Of a stretch of DNA of 20,395 bases, positions 6,544-14,548 are shown one piece after another (the stretch's first letter is position 1; each line of letters starts with the position of its first letter). Source of the DNA: Bacillota bacterium (lineage in GTDB: Bacteria > Bacillota > Clostridia > Lachnospirales > Lachnospiraceae). A program made the position numbers and the translations under genes. The notes under the pieces are model-generated. The model saw only the letters and a program-made list of their open reading frames with translations, did not search any database and was not told where the DNA came from. The stretch lies in assembly GCA_023392995.1 (NCBI GenBank), contig JAEWMZ010000002.1, positions 1-20,395 of the forward strand, in the 5' to 3' direction.

Positions 6544-7437
6544 TTAAACAAACGCATCCAGCAGTCCGAACATCAACAAAGTCACGCTTACAAGCTGATT
6601 GATACTATAGGAAGCGATATTAACATTGGTCAGATTCATGGGCGATACCATGCGATACTCCGTAACAAACAACGCGGCAATTATGATAACGCCTATGTAA
6701 TAAATGACTCCGAATTGAGGTACCAGTAGTCCAATTAAAATCAGACAACACAGTGTAATGATATGGAGCAGGCACGCAATCCGTAACGCTCCCTTAACAC
6801 CGAACTGAACCGGAATGGAATGCAGTCCGTTTTGCCTGTCAAAATCATAATCCTGGCAGCCATAGATAATATCAAAGCCTGCCACCCATAAGGTATTAGC
6901 AGCTCCCATTACTAAGGGGAGAAACTCAAACTTTCCGGTTACCGCAAGCCAGGCACCTACCGGCGCGCAGGCACAGGTAACTCCCAGCACCAGGTGGCAC
7001 AGAAAGGTAAAACGCTTACAATAGGAATACAAAATCAACAGGACCAGTGCCAACGGTGAAAGGGCAAAGCACAACCAGTTCAGCTGATAAGCTCCAAAGA
7101 GCATCAGCAGAAAACAGATTCCTGTAAAGACAATGACTTCGCCTGCCTTCATTTCACCTTTTGGGAGCTGGCGATTGGACGTACGAGGATTTTTTGCATC
7201 AATTTTCGCATCAATCACCCGGTTGATGGCATTCGCTCCGGTACGTGCTCCCATAAAACACACGAGAATCCAAAAAAGCACTGAAACTTCAGGTAATCCC
7301 TGCGCTGCTAATACCATGGAAACCAGTGCAAAGCTAAAGGAAAAAATCGTGTGGGAGAACATCACCAGCTTACCATAAGCATGTATCTTATCAAACCCCT
7401 TTTTCATTCCCTTGTTCATATTTTCAATCCAGACCAT
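6544..7437 (-). CDS. UbiA-family prenyltransferase (MqnP-like)
   Basis: A 297-residue integral membrane prenyltransferase with about eight to nine hydrophobic helices. Motif 1 is N72-x3-D76-x3-D80 in INRVIDAKID, followed by AKNPRT. Motif 2 is D189-x2-Y192-x3-D196-x3-D200 in FDIIYGCQDYDFD. These Asp-rich motifs bind the Mg-polyprenyl diphosphate. The NRxID...AKNPRT style is that of 4-hydroxybenzoate/MqnP prenyltransferases rather than MenA. The ATG at 7437 is chosen over one at 7455 because GGTGGAG lies 5 nt upstream. It overlaps the UbiD gene by 14 bp, so the two are translationally coupled. The likely reaction is attachment of a polyprenyl tail to an aromatic or naphthoic acid, which UbiD/UbiX would then decarboxylate. 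The acceptor is inferred, not seen. Confidence 0.9.
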   Translation of the reverse strand: MVWIENMNKGMKKGFDKIHAYGKLVMFSHTIFSFSFALVSMVLAAQGLPEVSVLFWILVCFMGARTGANAINRVIDAKIDAKNPRTSNRQLPKGEMKAGEVIVFTGICFLLMLFGAYQLNWLCFALSPLALVLLILYSYCKRFTFLCHLVLGVTCACAPVGAWLAVTGKFEFLPLVMGAANTLWVAGFDIIYGCQDYDFDRQNGLHSIPVQFGVKGALRIACLLHIITLCCLILIGLLVPQFGVIYYIGVIIIAALFVTEYRMVSPMNLTNVNIASYSINQLVSVTLLMFGLLDAFV

Positions 7438-9124
7438 ATTCGCTCCACCTTTCACTAACAGCCTGTTTTATCTCCTGTGTCATAACAATATCCTCCGGCC
7501 AGTCCCTCGACAAGCCCTCTCCTTTTAACTTCCTGGTGGCATCGACACCGATCTTCTGACCGAGAATAACCAGATCTCTTGCTGCATCAATATTATTAAA
7601 TACCTTCCACATTACGGTTGATAAATCGCCAGGATCAACATCCTCATCCACACAGATTACAAATTTTTCAAAGTGCGTGGGCAAATACTCCTCCAGCGTC
7701 CTTCTTCCCTGAAAATTCTGCTCTTTCTTAACCTGGATAATGGTAAAGGAATCCCGGACTCCTTCCTCCTGTGGAATGTCTCTTACCGTAGCATCAATTC
7801 CAAGACGACAACCATAGAGTGACTTGCTGGAGGAATGATCCAGCGCATCCAGCGGACCGCTGCAAAGAAAAAGGCTTTCCCTGCCTCTAACGTTTCTTAA
7901 AACCACATCCCTTACCTGGGAAAGATTCTGAACATCGATTGTCTCGTCCACCACGACAATCATTTTTGTATACATCATCTGTCCCATTCCCCATATGGAA
8001 TTCATCACCTTACGAGCCGCACCAGGGTAATGGTTACGGATAGAAACAATCGCACAGTTGTGGAACACACCCTCCAAAGGAAGATTCAAATCCATCAATT
8101 CCGGAATCTGCAGCCGAAGAAATGGCAGAAAGATACGTTCTGTTGCCTTCGCCATATAGCAGTCTTCCATCGGCGGCTTTCCTACCACAGTCGCCGGATA
8201 AACCGGCTTCTTTTTATGGGTAATACAGGTTACATGAAATACCGGATATTGGTCTGCCAAAGAATAATAGCCGGTATGATCTCCAAAGGGTCCTTCTGTT
8301 ACATAATCTTCCTTCGGATCAACATAACCCTCCAGTACAAATTCTGCATCAGCAGGGACATAGATGTCATTCGTGATGCATTTTACCAGCTTGACGCGGG
8401 ATTTTCTAAGCCAGCCTGCAAACATCATCTCATCGATCATCTTCGGCAGCGGGCTGGTTGCAGCATAGGTAATTGCCGGATCACAGCCAAGTGCAACGGA
8501 TACCGGCATCCTCTTTCCATTCTTTGCATAGGATGAAAAGATCTCTGAGCCGTCCTTATGTTTATGCCAATGCATCCCCGTGCTTGTCCGGTCAAGCACC
8601 TGCATCCGGTACATACCCACATTCTGACGTCGGCTGTTTGCCTCCTTGGTAAATACAAGCGGAAGCGTAAAAAAACGGCCTGCATCCTGCGGCCAGCATT
8701 TTAGTACGGGCAAAGTATCTAAATTCGGCTCTCGTTCAATTACCTGCTGACAAGCTCCCCTGCGCCAGCTGCGCCAAGGAAATACATGGAGTAGTCGAAG
8801 CATTCTGGGAATGCTTTTAACTAAGCCTGGAATAGAAAGATAATTCTCAAAATTTAGGTATTTCGCAATTTCGTCTCCGATTTCGTCCAAATTATTTACA
8901 CCCAGCGCCATGCTCATACGCTTTTCACTGCCCATCGCATTCATTAACACCGGATAGGAAAACCCCTCTGCCTGCTGAAATAACAGGGCAGAACCCTTTG
9001 CTTTACTGACACGATCTGCGATCTCTGTCATTTCAAGCTCTGTAGATACAGGAATATCAATTTTTTTCAATTCATTGCAAGCTTCTAATTCCTTCATAAA
9101 GCTTTGCAGATCACGATACGCCAT
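7424..9124 (-). CDS. UbiD-family prFMN-dependent decarboxylase (MqnL-like)
   Basis: A 566-residue UbiD-family protein, within the long end of the family range. R173 in NVGMYRMQ and E277/D282 in EGPFGDHTGYY correspond to the conserved Arg and acidic residues around the prFMN site. N168 and the HWHKHKDG stretch (185-192) match the metal/prFMN-binding region. The enzyme class reversibly decarboxylates aromatic or alpha,beta-unsaturated acids using prFMN made by UbiX. It is the first gene of the operon: a good sigma-A promoter lies about 70 bp upstream and GGGAGGGGGG 8 nt before the ATG. With UbiA and UbiX downstream, decarboxylation of a prenylated naphthoate or hydroxybenzoate is the most economical role. 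A stand-alone phenolic-acid decarboxylase is the alternative. Confidence 0.92.
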   Translation of the reverse strand: MAYRDLQSFMKELEACNELKKIDIPVSTELEMTEIADRVSKAKGSALLFQQAEGFSYPVLMNAMGSEKRMSMALGVNNLDEIGDEIAKYLNFENYLSIPGLVKSIPRMLRLLHVFPWRSWRRGACQQVIEREPNLDTLPVLKCWPQDAGRFFTLPLVFTKEANSRRQNVGMYRMQVLDRTSTGMHWHKHKDGSEIFSSYAKNGKRMPVSVALGCDPAITYAATSPLPKMIDEMMFAGWLRKSRVKLVKCITNDIYVPADAEFVLEGYVDPKEDYVTEGPFGDHTGYYSLADQYPVFHVTCITHKKKPVYPATVVGKPPMEDCYMAKATERIFLPFLRLQIPELMDLNLPLEGVFHNCAIVSIRNHYPGAARKVMNSIWGMGQMMYTKMIVVVDETIDVQNLSQVRDVVLRNVRGRESLFLCSGPLDALDHSSSKSLYGCRLGIDATVRDIPQEEGVRDSFTIIQVKKEQNFQGRRTLEEYLPTHFEKFVICVDEDVDPGDLSTVMWKVFNNIDAARDLVILGQKIGVDATRKLKGEGLSRDWPEDIVMTQEIKQAVSERWSEYGLD

Positions 9125-9196
9125 GTGACGAACCCCCCTCCCGGTTTTTTTATTCCTTTGTTATATAAATCACACATTTATTTGCCATATTGAACC

Positions 9197-9226
9197 ATTA
9201 TATAACGAATTTAAAATGTTTGTAAA
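9197..9226 (-). promoter_or_regulatory. Sigma-A promoter of the UbiD-UbiA-UbiX-ABC operon
   Basis: On the minus strand TTTACA (9226-9221) and a perfect TATAAT (9202-9197) are separated by 18 bp. The start would fall near 9190, giving a leader of about 65 nt with no riboswitch-like structure. No other promoter of this quality is seen within the operon. Confidence 0.75.
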
Positions 9227-9410
9227 CTATTTTTGTACAGCGACATAAAACTAACTCTTCGCTTTTTATCGAAATAATCAATTATGGAATTCTTAATGCT
9301 ATATTCCAATCCATTCGTTGTTTCCAGGGAAAAGCCCATCCATTCACAAAGTTGAACTACAAAAAATGAGCTTAATGCCGTGCCGTTATCTCCTTCGAAT
9401 TTACAATACA

Positions 9411-9449
9411 AAAGCTCATTCCTACTTATGGCCAAGTAGAATGAGCTTT
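9411..9449 (-). terminator. Hairpin terminator, possibly bidirectional
   Basis: AAAGCTCATTCCTACTT (9411-9427) pairs with AAGTAGAATGAGCTTT (9434-9449) over 16 bp with one bulged C and a 6-nt loop. On the minus strand the stem ends in CTTTTG. It would stop transcription coming from the DUF1593 gene before the operon promoter. The U-tract is short, so efficiency is uncertain. Confidence 0.6.
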
Positions 9450-9530
9450 GAAAGACATATGATTACTTAAATATTTATACTCCCAAATTCGTAACTGATC
9501 ACTAAAACTGTAATTTGTATCAAACCTGCT

Positions 9531-9560
9531 TGTATAATCAAAGTGAATCTTGATTATGCA
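9531..9560. repeat. 11-bp inverted repeat downstream of the DUF1593 gene
   Basis: TGTATAATCAA (9531-9541) pairs with TTGATTATGCA (9550-9560) with one G-T wobble and an 8-nt loop. No T-run follows on either strand, so it is not an obvious terminator. It may be an RNA-stabilising stem or a binding site. Confidence 0.55.
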
Positions 9561-9636
9561 ATCCATGTCAATCGATAAGGTAAATGAGTACCAGGGTTCT
9601 TATTGATAATCAATGAACGCCCTAGATATTTCGTTA

Positions 9637-11157
9637 TCACCTCTCAACTGTTAATACGACCCTTTTGTAGGAAGTCAAGGGCTGCGTTGCATGATCCGTT
9701 GCTTCCACGATAAAATGCAGCGTTTGTCCGGCAGCAGCATCCGCTGGCACTGTAAACTGACACGTTATTTCAAGCTCTGCCTTGTTCAATTCTGTTATAT
9801 CCACTGATCCTGGTACAGGAACTACAAAGGGATAGGTACGTGCCGCAAAAGCAGGCTTCTTTTCTTCTTCAAGGAATTCAATCTTCCCCGGATAAGTACC
9901 GGCTTCCTCGTATTGCCACCAGCGGCCTGTCAGATGATCTCCATCCGGATCAGTTGCGAATGCCTTTAAGGTTACTGTTTGTCTTGGTTTCATGCTATTA
10001 CTTTCCACACCAACGAGCTGAATAACCGGCGAATGATTAGCCTCTTGATATTTCGGTGTAACTGTCCAGCGCAGCCTTGCTGCAAAGTCACGCTGCGCAG
10101 CTCCAAACCATCTGGCTGAGGGATAATCCTTTGAAGCTACTCCGTCTGGATCGATGTCCTTGCCATTTCGGCCTCCCCAGCCTCCATAGCTGGCATCTAC
10201 ATGGGCATCCAGTCCATTGTCGATCAGGTTCATATACATAGAAGTATCTCCCTCAGAGATCCAGGAGCCCGGCTCCTCCGGCTCACCATACCAAGGAATA
10301 TATCCCAATTCAGAAAGTTGTTTCGCCGTCAACCCTGCAAAGCCGAAGAAATCAACAAAATCATTCTTATGCATCTGCTTTTTGTCTCCCCATACCATAT
10401 AAAGCTCTCCAAAGGGTCCTACCTTGGATATGTTTTCTTTGATCCAGGAAGAGGAAAGGTAATGGCGGTCTTCCGGCTGTATTACCTTACGTGCAAAGTA
10501 TCCCCAGATTGTTGTTGCCATTTCACGAAATTCGATCCTTGGCCACCTTGGGCCGATATAGGACTCATAGACTCCGTCTTGATCACCAAAGGACTGTATG
10601 ATGACCTTTCTTGAAATTTTATCATACAGCTGGTTCCATTCATTTGTATCTTGATATTCCTCTTCGATTGATTTGAGTGCCCTTCCTATGGTAGACTGGC
10701 CGGTTCCAGTAAGCAGATACAATTTTCCCGGTTTATCATCCAGAATAAGCCTTTTGACTAACTCTGAGCCTTTACTATCCTTTGTAATCTCACCTGGAAA
10801 CTCCACATTCCCTTCACAGAGCTTCTCACGCAGCTCTTCCGGTTTGGGATAACCTTCTGCATGCAAGGCTAGATTTGGATATGCCAGCGCATAAGCCTCA
10901 AGTGCATCCTCCATAAAGCAGGAGCCTGGATCCCAACGCCAGGCTTCAATGGGTCCTATCCCCAGCTGCGAATGTTCTGATTCACCATGAAATATAGTTC
11001 CCTTGCCGTCACCCCTCCAGTGAAAGCGGCTGCTGGAATAGATCAGTCCTTCTGTTTCAAATTGATTGCAATATAACAAATACCGGATCAAGGTGTTCAT
11101 ATCATCCAGTTCCGGATCATGCATAACTACGGTACGAAGTTTCTTTTCCCTTGGCAT
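9637..11157 (-). CDS. DUF1593/Sde182-like protein (nucleoside-hydrolase-like fold plus C-terminal beta domain)
   Basis: A 506-residue protein. The N-terminal two thirds match the DUF1593 style, a nucleoside-hydrolase-like domain. It opens with RTVVMHDPELDDMNTLIRYL, whose acidic cluster (D14, D18, D19) resembles the calcium-binding Asp motif of nucleoside hydrolases. Further recognisable stretches are LYLLTGTGQSTIGRAL and DASYGGWGGRNG. The C-terminal ~130 residues (from NHSPVIQLVG) form a PKD/cadherin-like beta domain containing ATDPDGDHLTGRWWQY. No signal peptide is present, so the protein appears cytoplasmic even though relatives have been linked to polysaccharide binding. The ATG has AAGGAG about 10 nt upstream. 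Substrate is unknown; a ribosyl- or glycosyl-hydrolase role on an oligosaccharide or nucleoside is plausible. It has no operon partner. Confidence 0.82.
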   Translation of the reverse strand: MPREKKLRTVVMHDPELDDMNTLIRYLLYCNQFETEGLIYSSSRFHWRGDGKGTIFHGESEHSQLGIGPIEAWRWDPGSCFMEDALEAYALAYPNLALHAEGYPKPEELREKLCEGNVEFPGEITKDSKGSELVKRLILDDKPGKLYLLTGTGQSTIGRALKSIEEEYQDTNEWNQLYDKISRKVIIQSFGDQDGVYESYIGPRWPRIEFREMATTIWGYFARKVIQPEDRHYLSSSWIKENISKVGPFGELYMVWGDKKQMHKNDFVDFFGFAGLTAKQLSELGYIPWYGEPEEPGSWISEGDTSMYMNLIDNGLDAHVDASYGGWGGRNGKDIDPDGVASKDYPSARWFGAAQRDFAARLRWTVTPKYQEANHSPVIQLVGVESNSMKPRQTVTLKAFATDPDGDHLTGRWWQYEEAGTYPGKIEFLEEEKKPAFAARTYPFVVPVPGSVDITELNKAELEITCQFTVPADAAAGQTLHFIVEATDHATQPLTSYKRVVLTVER

Positions 11158-11426
11158 ATGATATCTTCTCCTTATCGTTTTCTTCCCTTATGGGTTCATC
11201 CCCCTCATAAGCTTCTTCCCTCACAGCAAAAATCAAACGACAGCCAGGCAAGACCGTTATAACCTACACCGCAGGGACTCAACATCAAGTTATCATAATT
11301 ACCTAAATAATACAACATAAAACTTCTTATTTCTGCTGCTTTTGCTCAATCTTAATAAACCACAATAGCAGTAGGAATCAGACATTTTGTTCATTGTCTT
11401 TTTTCTTTCACTACTACAAGACTTCT

Positions 11427-13364
11427 TTATGCTTCCTCCCCCATTACTTCAATTCTAGCTCCGGAAGGCAACGAGCTTCGAACTGTTTTTTCCCAAGACT
11501 CGCTTAATACAGAGTCCATAATCACAATTGCCCCATGATCATTTTGTGTTCGAATCAGTCGTCCGCATCCCTGTTTTAATTGAATCCCCATCTGAGGACA
11601 ATCTACTGTAATGAATGGATCATGCCCCAGCTCTTCTGCTTCTTTGCGTTGAACTTCTATCAAAGGATCCATCGTTTGGAATGGCAGCTCCCATATAATC
11701 AATAAGGTTAAAGCTTCTCCAGGAACATCAATTCCTTCCCAAAAATTTGTACCAATCAATACCGTGGTCTCCTCCTCCCGAAACGTTCGGATAAGATACC
11801 CTCTCTCTCCTCTATCTTCCCATAAAACCTCAAAAGGCAATTGATAACCACCTAATCCGGCTCTAATTCTCTGTACTTCTTCCATGGACTTGGTAAGCAC
11901 AAGAGCTCGTCCCCCATTTTGCTGTAATAAGTCTGCCAAGGCTTCAATTTTATATTTCTTGTTCTTATGCTGAAAACCTTGGTTTAAGTAGACCACTACT
12001 TGCTTTTCCAGCTCAAACGGGCTCCCCACGATAGAATTGGAGGATTTCTTTAGGCCAAATGTTCTCTTAAAATAATCAAAATTGCCCTCATTACTTAAGG
12101 TTGCTGAGCTAAACACCACCGGTAATCCCTTTTGAAATAGATGCTGATGAAGCATTTGATTTAGTTGCTTAGGTACAACCCAAAAACTACCATCCCTTTT
12201 GTCTACCCAAGGTATGACATCCATGCCTTTCTTCCGATGGAAACGATCCAAAGCGCACATCGCTATCTCTAATTGTGCTTCGTAAGCCTGTATTTGATCA
12301 ATGGATAATGCTTCAATATAAAGTTCCTGTTCAATTTGCAGTTCCAGAAGCAAATGATCCATTCTCTTATGTAAAGCACTGGCTGCTTTTAATAAGCTCT
12401 CCGTAATTCTAATCGATAGCCTCTCTGAACCTTGATCTGCAATCAAACTTTGATGCAGTTGAACAAAAAATTCCTGAAACGCATGTTCCATTGCAATTGC
12501 TGCTGACACAAAAGATTCCCGTACATCCTGTAAATCTTCAATGGTCTGGAGCATATTTTCGATTTCTTCCTGTTTGATCTGATTTCCAGCTTGCATCGCC
12601 GCGGGAAGCAACACTTTATGTCCCTCATCGAATATGACTGCACAATAACTTGGAAGTATGGGTAATTTGCGATTCAATATACGTTCTTCCCTCGTCCATA
12701 AATCATGAAAAAATAACTCGTGATCTGCAATAATTAAATCCTTTGCCGTTCGATAATATTCTCTTGCCTTTACTAACTTGCAAAAGCCACGATTCGAACA
12801 AATATCACAAGCCATCGACTCGTCCCAACCAATCCACTTCCACACACGATCCGGTACGGTGGGTATTTCTGATCGCTCACCCATTTTTGTTTTATTGATC
12901 CACTGGGTTATCTCTTCCGATAGCGTACTCACTTCTTTCGTAGCATCATTCACTTTCGCATCACAAATATATTGCCGGGGATCTTTTGCAATTCTAGCAT
13001 CAACCTCTAATCCAAGTATCTTTGAAAGCGTTATAATGTCACCATTCTCTCCGCCAAGCTGTTCTTGAAGTGCTGTGCTGGCACAAGCAATAACGACCGG
13101 CTTCCCGCTAAAACGAGCATAAGCAATTGCCGTTAATAAGTACGCAAACGTTTTCCCGGTGCCAAGTCCGGCTTCCGCCAGGTGAACCTCCTTATTGCAA
13201 AAGGCATCTGCAAACTGAAAGGCGGTAAAGATCTGTTCCTCCCGCACTTCATATCCGTAACTGGGAAGGAGGTCATAAAAAACGTCACCAATCCATTCCA
13301 TCAATTTCACTTCAAATTCTTCCCTGCTATTATAGTCAAATGGTTCTTTTCTTCTTGCGCACAT
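11427..13364 (-). CDS. DinG/YoaA-type ATP-dependent DNA helicase (XPD-like, Fe-S)
   Basis: A 645-residue superfamily 2 helicase. Walker A is AEAGLGTGKT (63-72). Four cysteines that can hold a 4Fe-4S cluster are C134, C186, C189 and C195, the spacing seen in DinG/XPD proteins. The Walker B box reads DEGH (246-249) rather than DEAH. Motif VI is QGCGRLIRTQ (598-607), and GTNFWEGIDVPG is motif V. There is no N-terminal exonuclease domain, so it resembles YoaA or E. coli DinG rather than the Bacillus DinG exonuclease fusion. The enzyme unwinds 5'-3' and acts on repair intermediates such as D-loops, R-loops or stalled forks. Start support: AGGAGA 9 nt upstream of the ATG and a good promoter at 13409-13437. 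It stands alone. Confidence 0.92.
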   Translation of the reverse strand: MCARRKEPFDYNSREEFEVKLMEWIGDVFYDLLPSYGYEVREEQIFTAFQFADAFCNKEVHLAEAGLGTGKTFAYLLTAIAYARFSGKPVVIACASTALQEQLGGENGDIITLSKILGLEVDARIAKDPRQYICDAKVNDATKEVSTLSEEITQWINKTKMGERSEIPTVPDRVWKWIGWDESMACDICSNRGFCKLVKAREYYRTAKDLIIADHELFFHDLWTREERILNRKLPILPSYCAVIFDEGHKVLLPAAMQAGNQIKQEEIENMLQTIEDLQDVRESFVSAAIAMEHAFQEFFVQLHQSLIADQGSERLSIRITESLLKAASALHKRMDHLLLELQIEQELYIEALSIDQIQAYEAQLEIAMCALDRFHRKKGMDVIPWVDKRDGSFWVVPKQLNQMLHQHLFQKGLPVVFSSATLSNEGNFDYFKRTFGLKKSSNSIVGSPFELEKQVVVYLNQGFQHKNKKYKIEALADLLQQNGGRALVLTKSMEEVQRIRAGLGGYQLPFEVLWEDRGERGYLIRTFREEETTVLIGTNFWEGIDVPGEALTLLIIWELPFQTMDPLIEVQRKEAEELGHDPFITVDCPQMGIQLKQGCGRLIRTQNDHGAIVIMDSVLSESWEKTVRSSLPSGARIEVMGEEA

Positions 13365-13408
13365 GTTTTTCTATCTCCTGTAGGGCCTTCTGTTTCATTC
13401 GAAACCCC

Positions 13409-13437
13409 AGTATATTTCATTTTATGATTCTTGGCAA
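13409..13437 (-). promoter_or_regulatory. Sigma-A promoter of the DinG-like gene
   Basis: TTGCCA (13437-13432) and TATACT (13414-13409) are 17 bp apart on the minus strand, about 45 bp upstream of the helicase ATG. No LexA-like box (GAAC-N4-GTTC type) was noticed near it. Confidence 0.65.
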
Positions 13438-13593
13438 TATTAGATTTTATAGTCCAGCGTCCTTTTATTTTTCAACTCCTGTATTATTGGATTTTTTGTT
13501 TTGTATTTTTATAAATTTTACATCTATTTTTAGATTTTATCCATTTTGCATTTAGTTTTTATATCCTTATTTCTTCAATTTGATAGATGAAGA

Positions 13594-13619
13594 AAGTCGT
13601 CACTTTTCTGTGACGACTT
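13594..13619 (-). terminator. Hairpin terminator after the nitroreductase gene
   Basis: A perfect 10-bp stem, AAGTCGTCAC (13594-13603) with GTGACGACTT (13610-13619), has a 6-nt loop. It lies 33 bp past the nitroreductase stop. On the minus strand it is followed by TTTCTTC, a modest U-tract; the plus-strand side has an A-rich tail. Confidence 0.7.
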
Positions 13620-13652
13620 AAGAAAAAACCTATAAAATTAAAAATGAACCCA

Positions 13653-14156
13653 TTACCACTTTTCATAGTGAACACGGTCTGCCTGATAGCGGTCAACAAA
13701 TTCATTTTTCTGGCCATCGGGATAACCTACCGAAATCAGAGCAAAGGGTCTGATATTGTCGGGAAGTTCAAACAGCTGACGAACATTCTCTGTTACAGAA
13801 TCAGCGGTTGCCACACCAAACCAAACTCCACCAAGCCCCAGATGAACAGCTTCCAGCAGCATGTTTTCCGCAGCCGCGCTCATATCCTGCTCCCAGCCGG
13901 TTGGAACCCTAAGCTTACTTTCATCTGTCAGCAGTACGAAAGTCACTGCTGATCCTGCTACCGGCTTTGCATATGGTGAAATTTCTGACAGCTGAGACAG
14001 CCCCTTTTTATCCTGTACCACAATAAATTCCCAAGGCTGCTGATTCGCTGCCGATGGAGCCTGCATTGCTGCCCGGAGCAGCTTATCGATTTTTTCCGGT
14101 TCAACGGACTGATTTGTAAATTTACGAACACTTCTTCTTATAAATATTTCTTCCAT
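13653..14156 (-). CDS. Nitroreductase-family FMN oxidoreductase
   Basis: A 167-residue small nitroreductase. RRSVRKF at 7-13 and APSAANQQPWEF at about 33-44 are the family's FMN-binding N-terminal motifs, and GLGGVWFGV near 107-115 is the conserved glycine-rich segment. These homodimeric flavoproteins use NAD(P)H to reduce nitro groups, quinones or enones in the cytoplasm. The physiological substrate cannot be told. Start support is excellent: AGGAGGT 8 nt before the ATG. It has its own promoter (14217-14245) and terminator (13594-13619), so it is a single-gene unit. Confidence 0.9.
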   Translation of the reverse strand: MEEIFIRRSVRKFTNQSVEPEKIDKLLRAAMQAPSAANQQPWEFIVVQDKKGLSQLSEISPYAKPVAGSAVTFVLLTDESKLRVPTGWEQDMSAAAENMLLEAVHLGLGGVWFGVATADSVTENVRQLFELPDNIRPFALISVGYPDGQKNEFVDRYQADRVHYEKW

Positions 14157-14216
14157 CTAATATTACCTCCTGATCTGGTTTTGTTCCCTAACCTTAGTAT
14201 GCGCTGATCAGTTCTT

Positions 14217-14245
14217 ATTATTGCACGCAATTTAATTTTAGTCAA
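14217..14245 (-). promoter_or_regulatory. Sigma-A promoter of the nitroreductase gene
   Basis: TTGACT (14245-14240) and AATAAT (14222-14217) are separated by 17 bp on the minus strand. A GCGCTGATCAG stretch with a TGATCA palindrome lies just downstream near the expected start and could be a regulator site. Confidence 0.7.
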
Positions 14246-14486
14246 CTATAATTAATATAATTGAATCTTACACAAATGGTTACTAGGATAGCAATAACCC
14301 TCTGCTCTTTTTCACATATATCCCCGTGCTTTTCACTTTTTGATGACCTATTCCAGACGCGAATATATTCGCTTTGTGAATAGGCCTTAATGAATAGTTT
14401 GAAAGTTATTATCTTTCAAACTCCCCGACATGCTGCCATAGGCAACACAAACATAGGGCGAAGGACGCTGTATTTGCGTTCTTCCA
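14246..14486. repeat. Gene-free spacer with three consecutive hairpins
   Basis: No gene is seen. Hairpin 1 is an outer stem CCTATTC/GAATAGG (14347-14353, 14378-14384) around the palindrome GCGAATATATTCGC (14359-14372). Hairpin 2 is a perfect 10-bp stem AGTTTGAAAG/CTTTCAAACT (14396-14405, 14413-14422). Hairpin 3 pairs GAAGGACGC with GCGTTCTTC (about 14460-14484) with a wobble. A fourth, the MFS terminator, follows directly. Part of this block is a copy of the dispersed repeat. Confidence 0.65.
14378..14424. repeat. Dispersed hairpin repeat, copy 3
   Basis: GAATAGGCCTTAAT followed by the stem AGTTTGAAAG/CTTTCAAACT aligns with 6391-6441. The stem keeps pairing where copy 2 has G-C (AGGTTGA/TCAACCT) and this copy has T-A (AGTTTGA/TCAAACT), a compensatory change. 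Confidence 0.6.
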
Positions 14487-14547
14487 AGTGTGAAGCATAG
14501 AAATTCTTAGGCGGCGTACTTTGGCGCCTAGAATTTTTCTTCACACT
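14487..14547 (-). terminator. Long hairpin at the end of the MFS gene
   Basis: AGTGTGAAG (14487-14495) pairs with CTTCACACT (14539-14547), with inner pairing of GAAATTCTTAGGCG with CGCCTAGAATTTTT-like sequence. It begins 1 bp after the MFS stop codon. The size and position fit a terminator or 3'-protecting structure. The minus-strand U-tract is poor (TTGG follows), so it may act by stabilising mRNA rather than ending it. Confidence 0.6.
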
Positions 14548-14548
14548 G

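Larger units (their letters stand above)
9227..9636. other. Spacer between operon promoter and DUF1593 gene
   Basis: About 400 bp with no supported gene. An open frame of 74 codons (9211-9435, minus) starts only at a TTG, lacks a ribosome site, overlaps the operon promoter and starts inside a hairpin, so it is probably noise or a decayed remnant. The spacer contains a terminator-like hairpin (9411-9449), an extra direct copy of AATGAGCTT (9365-9373), an inverted repeat at 9531-9560 and a small palindrome ATTGAT-A-ATCAAT (9602-9614). Confidence 0.5.

Noticed and set aside
8030..8536. 168-codon plus-strand frame
   Set aside because: Fully antisense to the UbiD-like gene, which has conserved catalytic motifs. 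Composition is that of a shadow frame.
9125..9190. Riboswitch in the leader of the UbiD operon
   Set aside because: The leader is only about 65 nt, AT-rich and without stable stems or a known conserved core.
9211..9435. 74-codon minus-strand frame
   Set aside because: Only a TTG start, no ribosome site, starts inside a hairpin and ends across the operon promoter. No recognisable domain. Kept only as a possible remnant.
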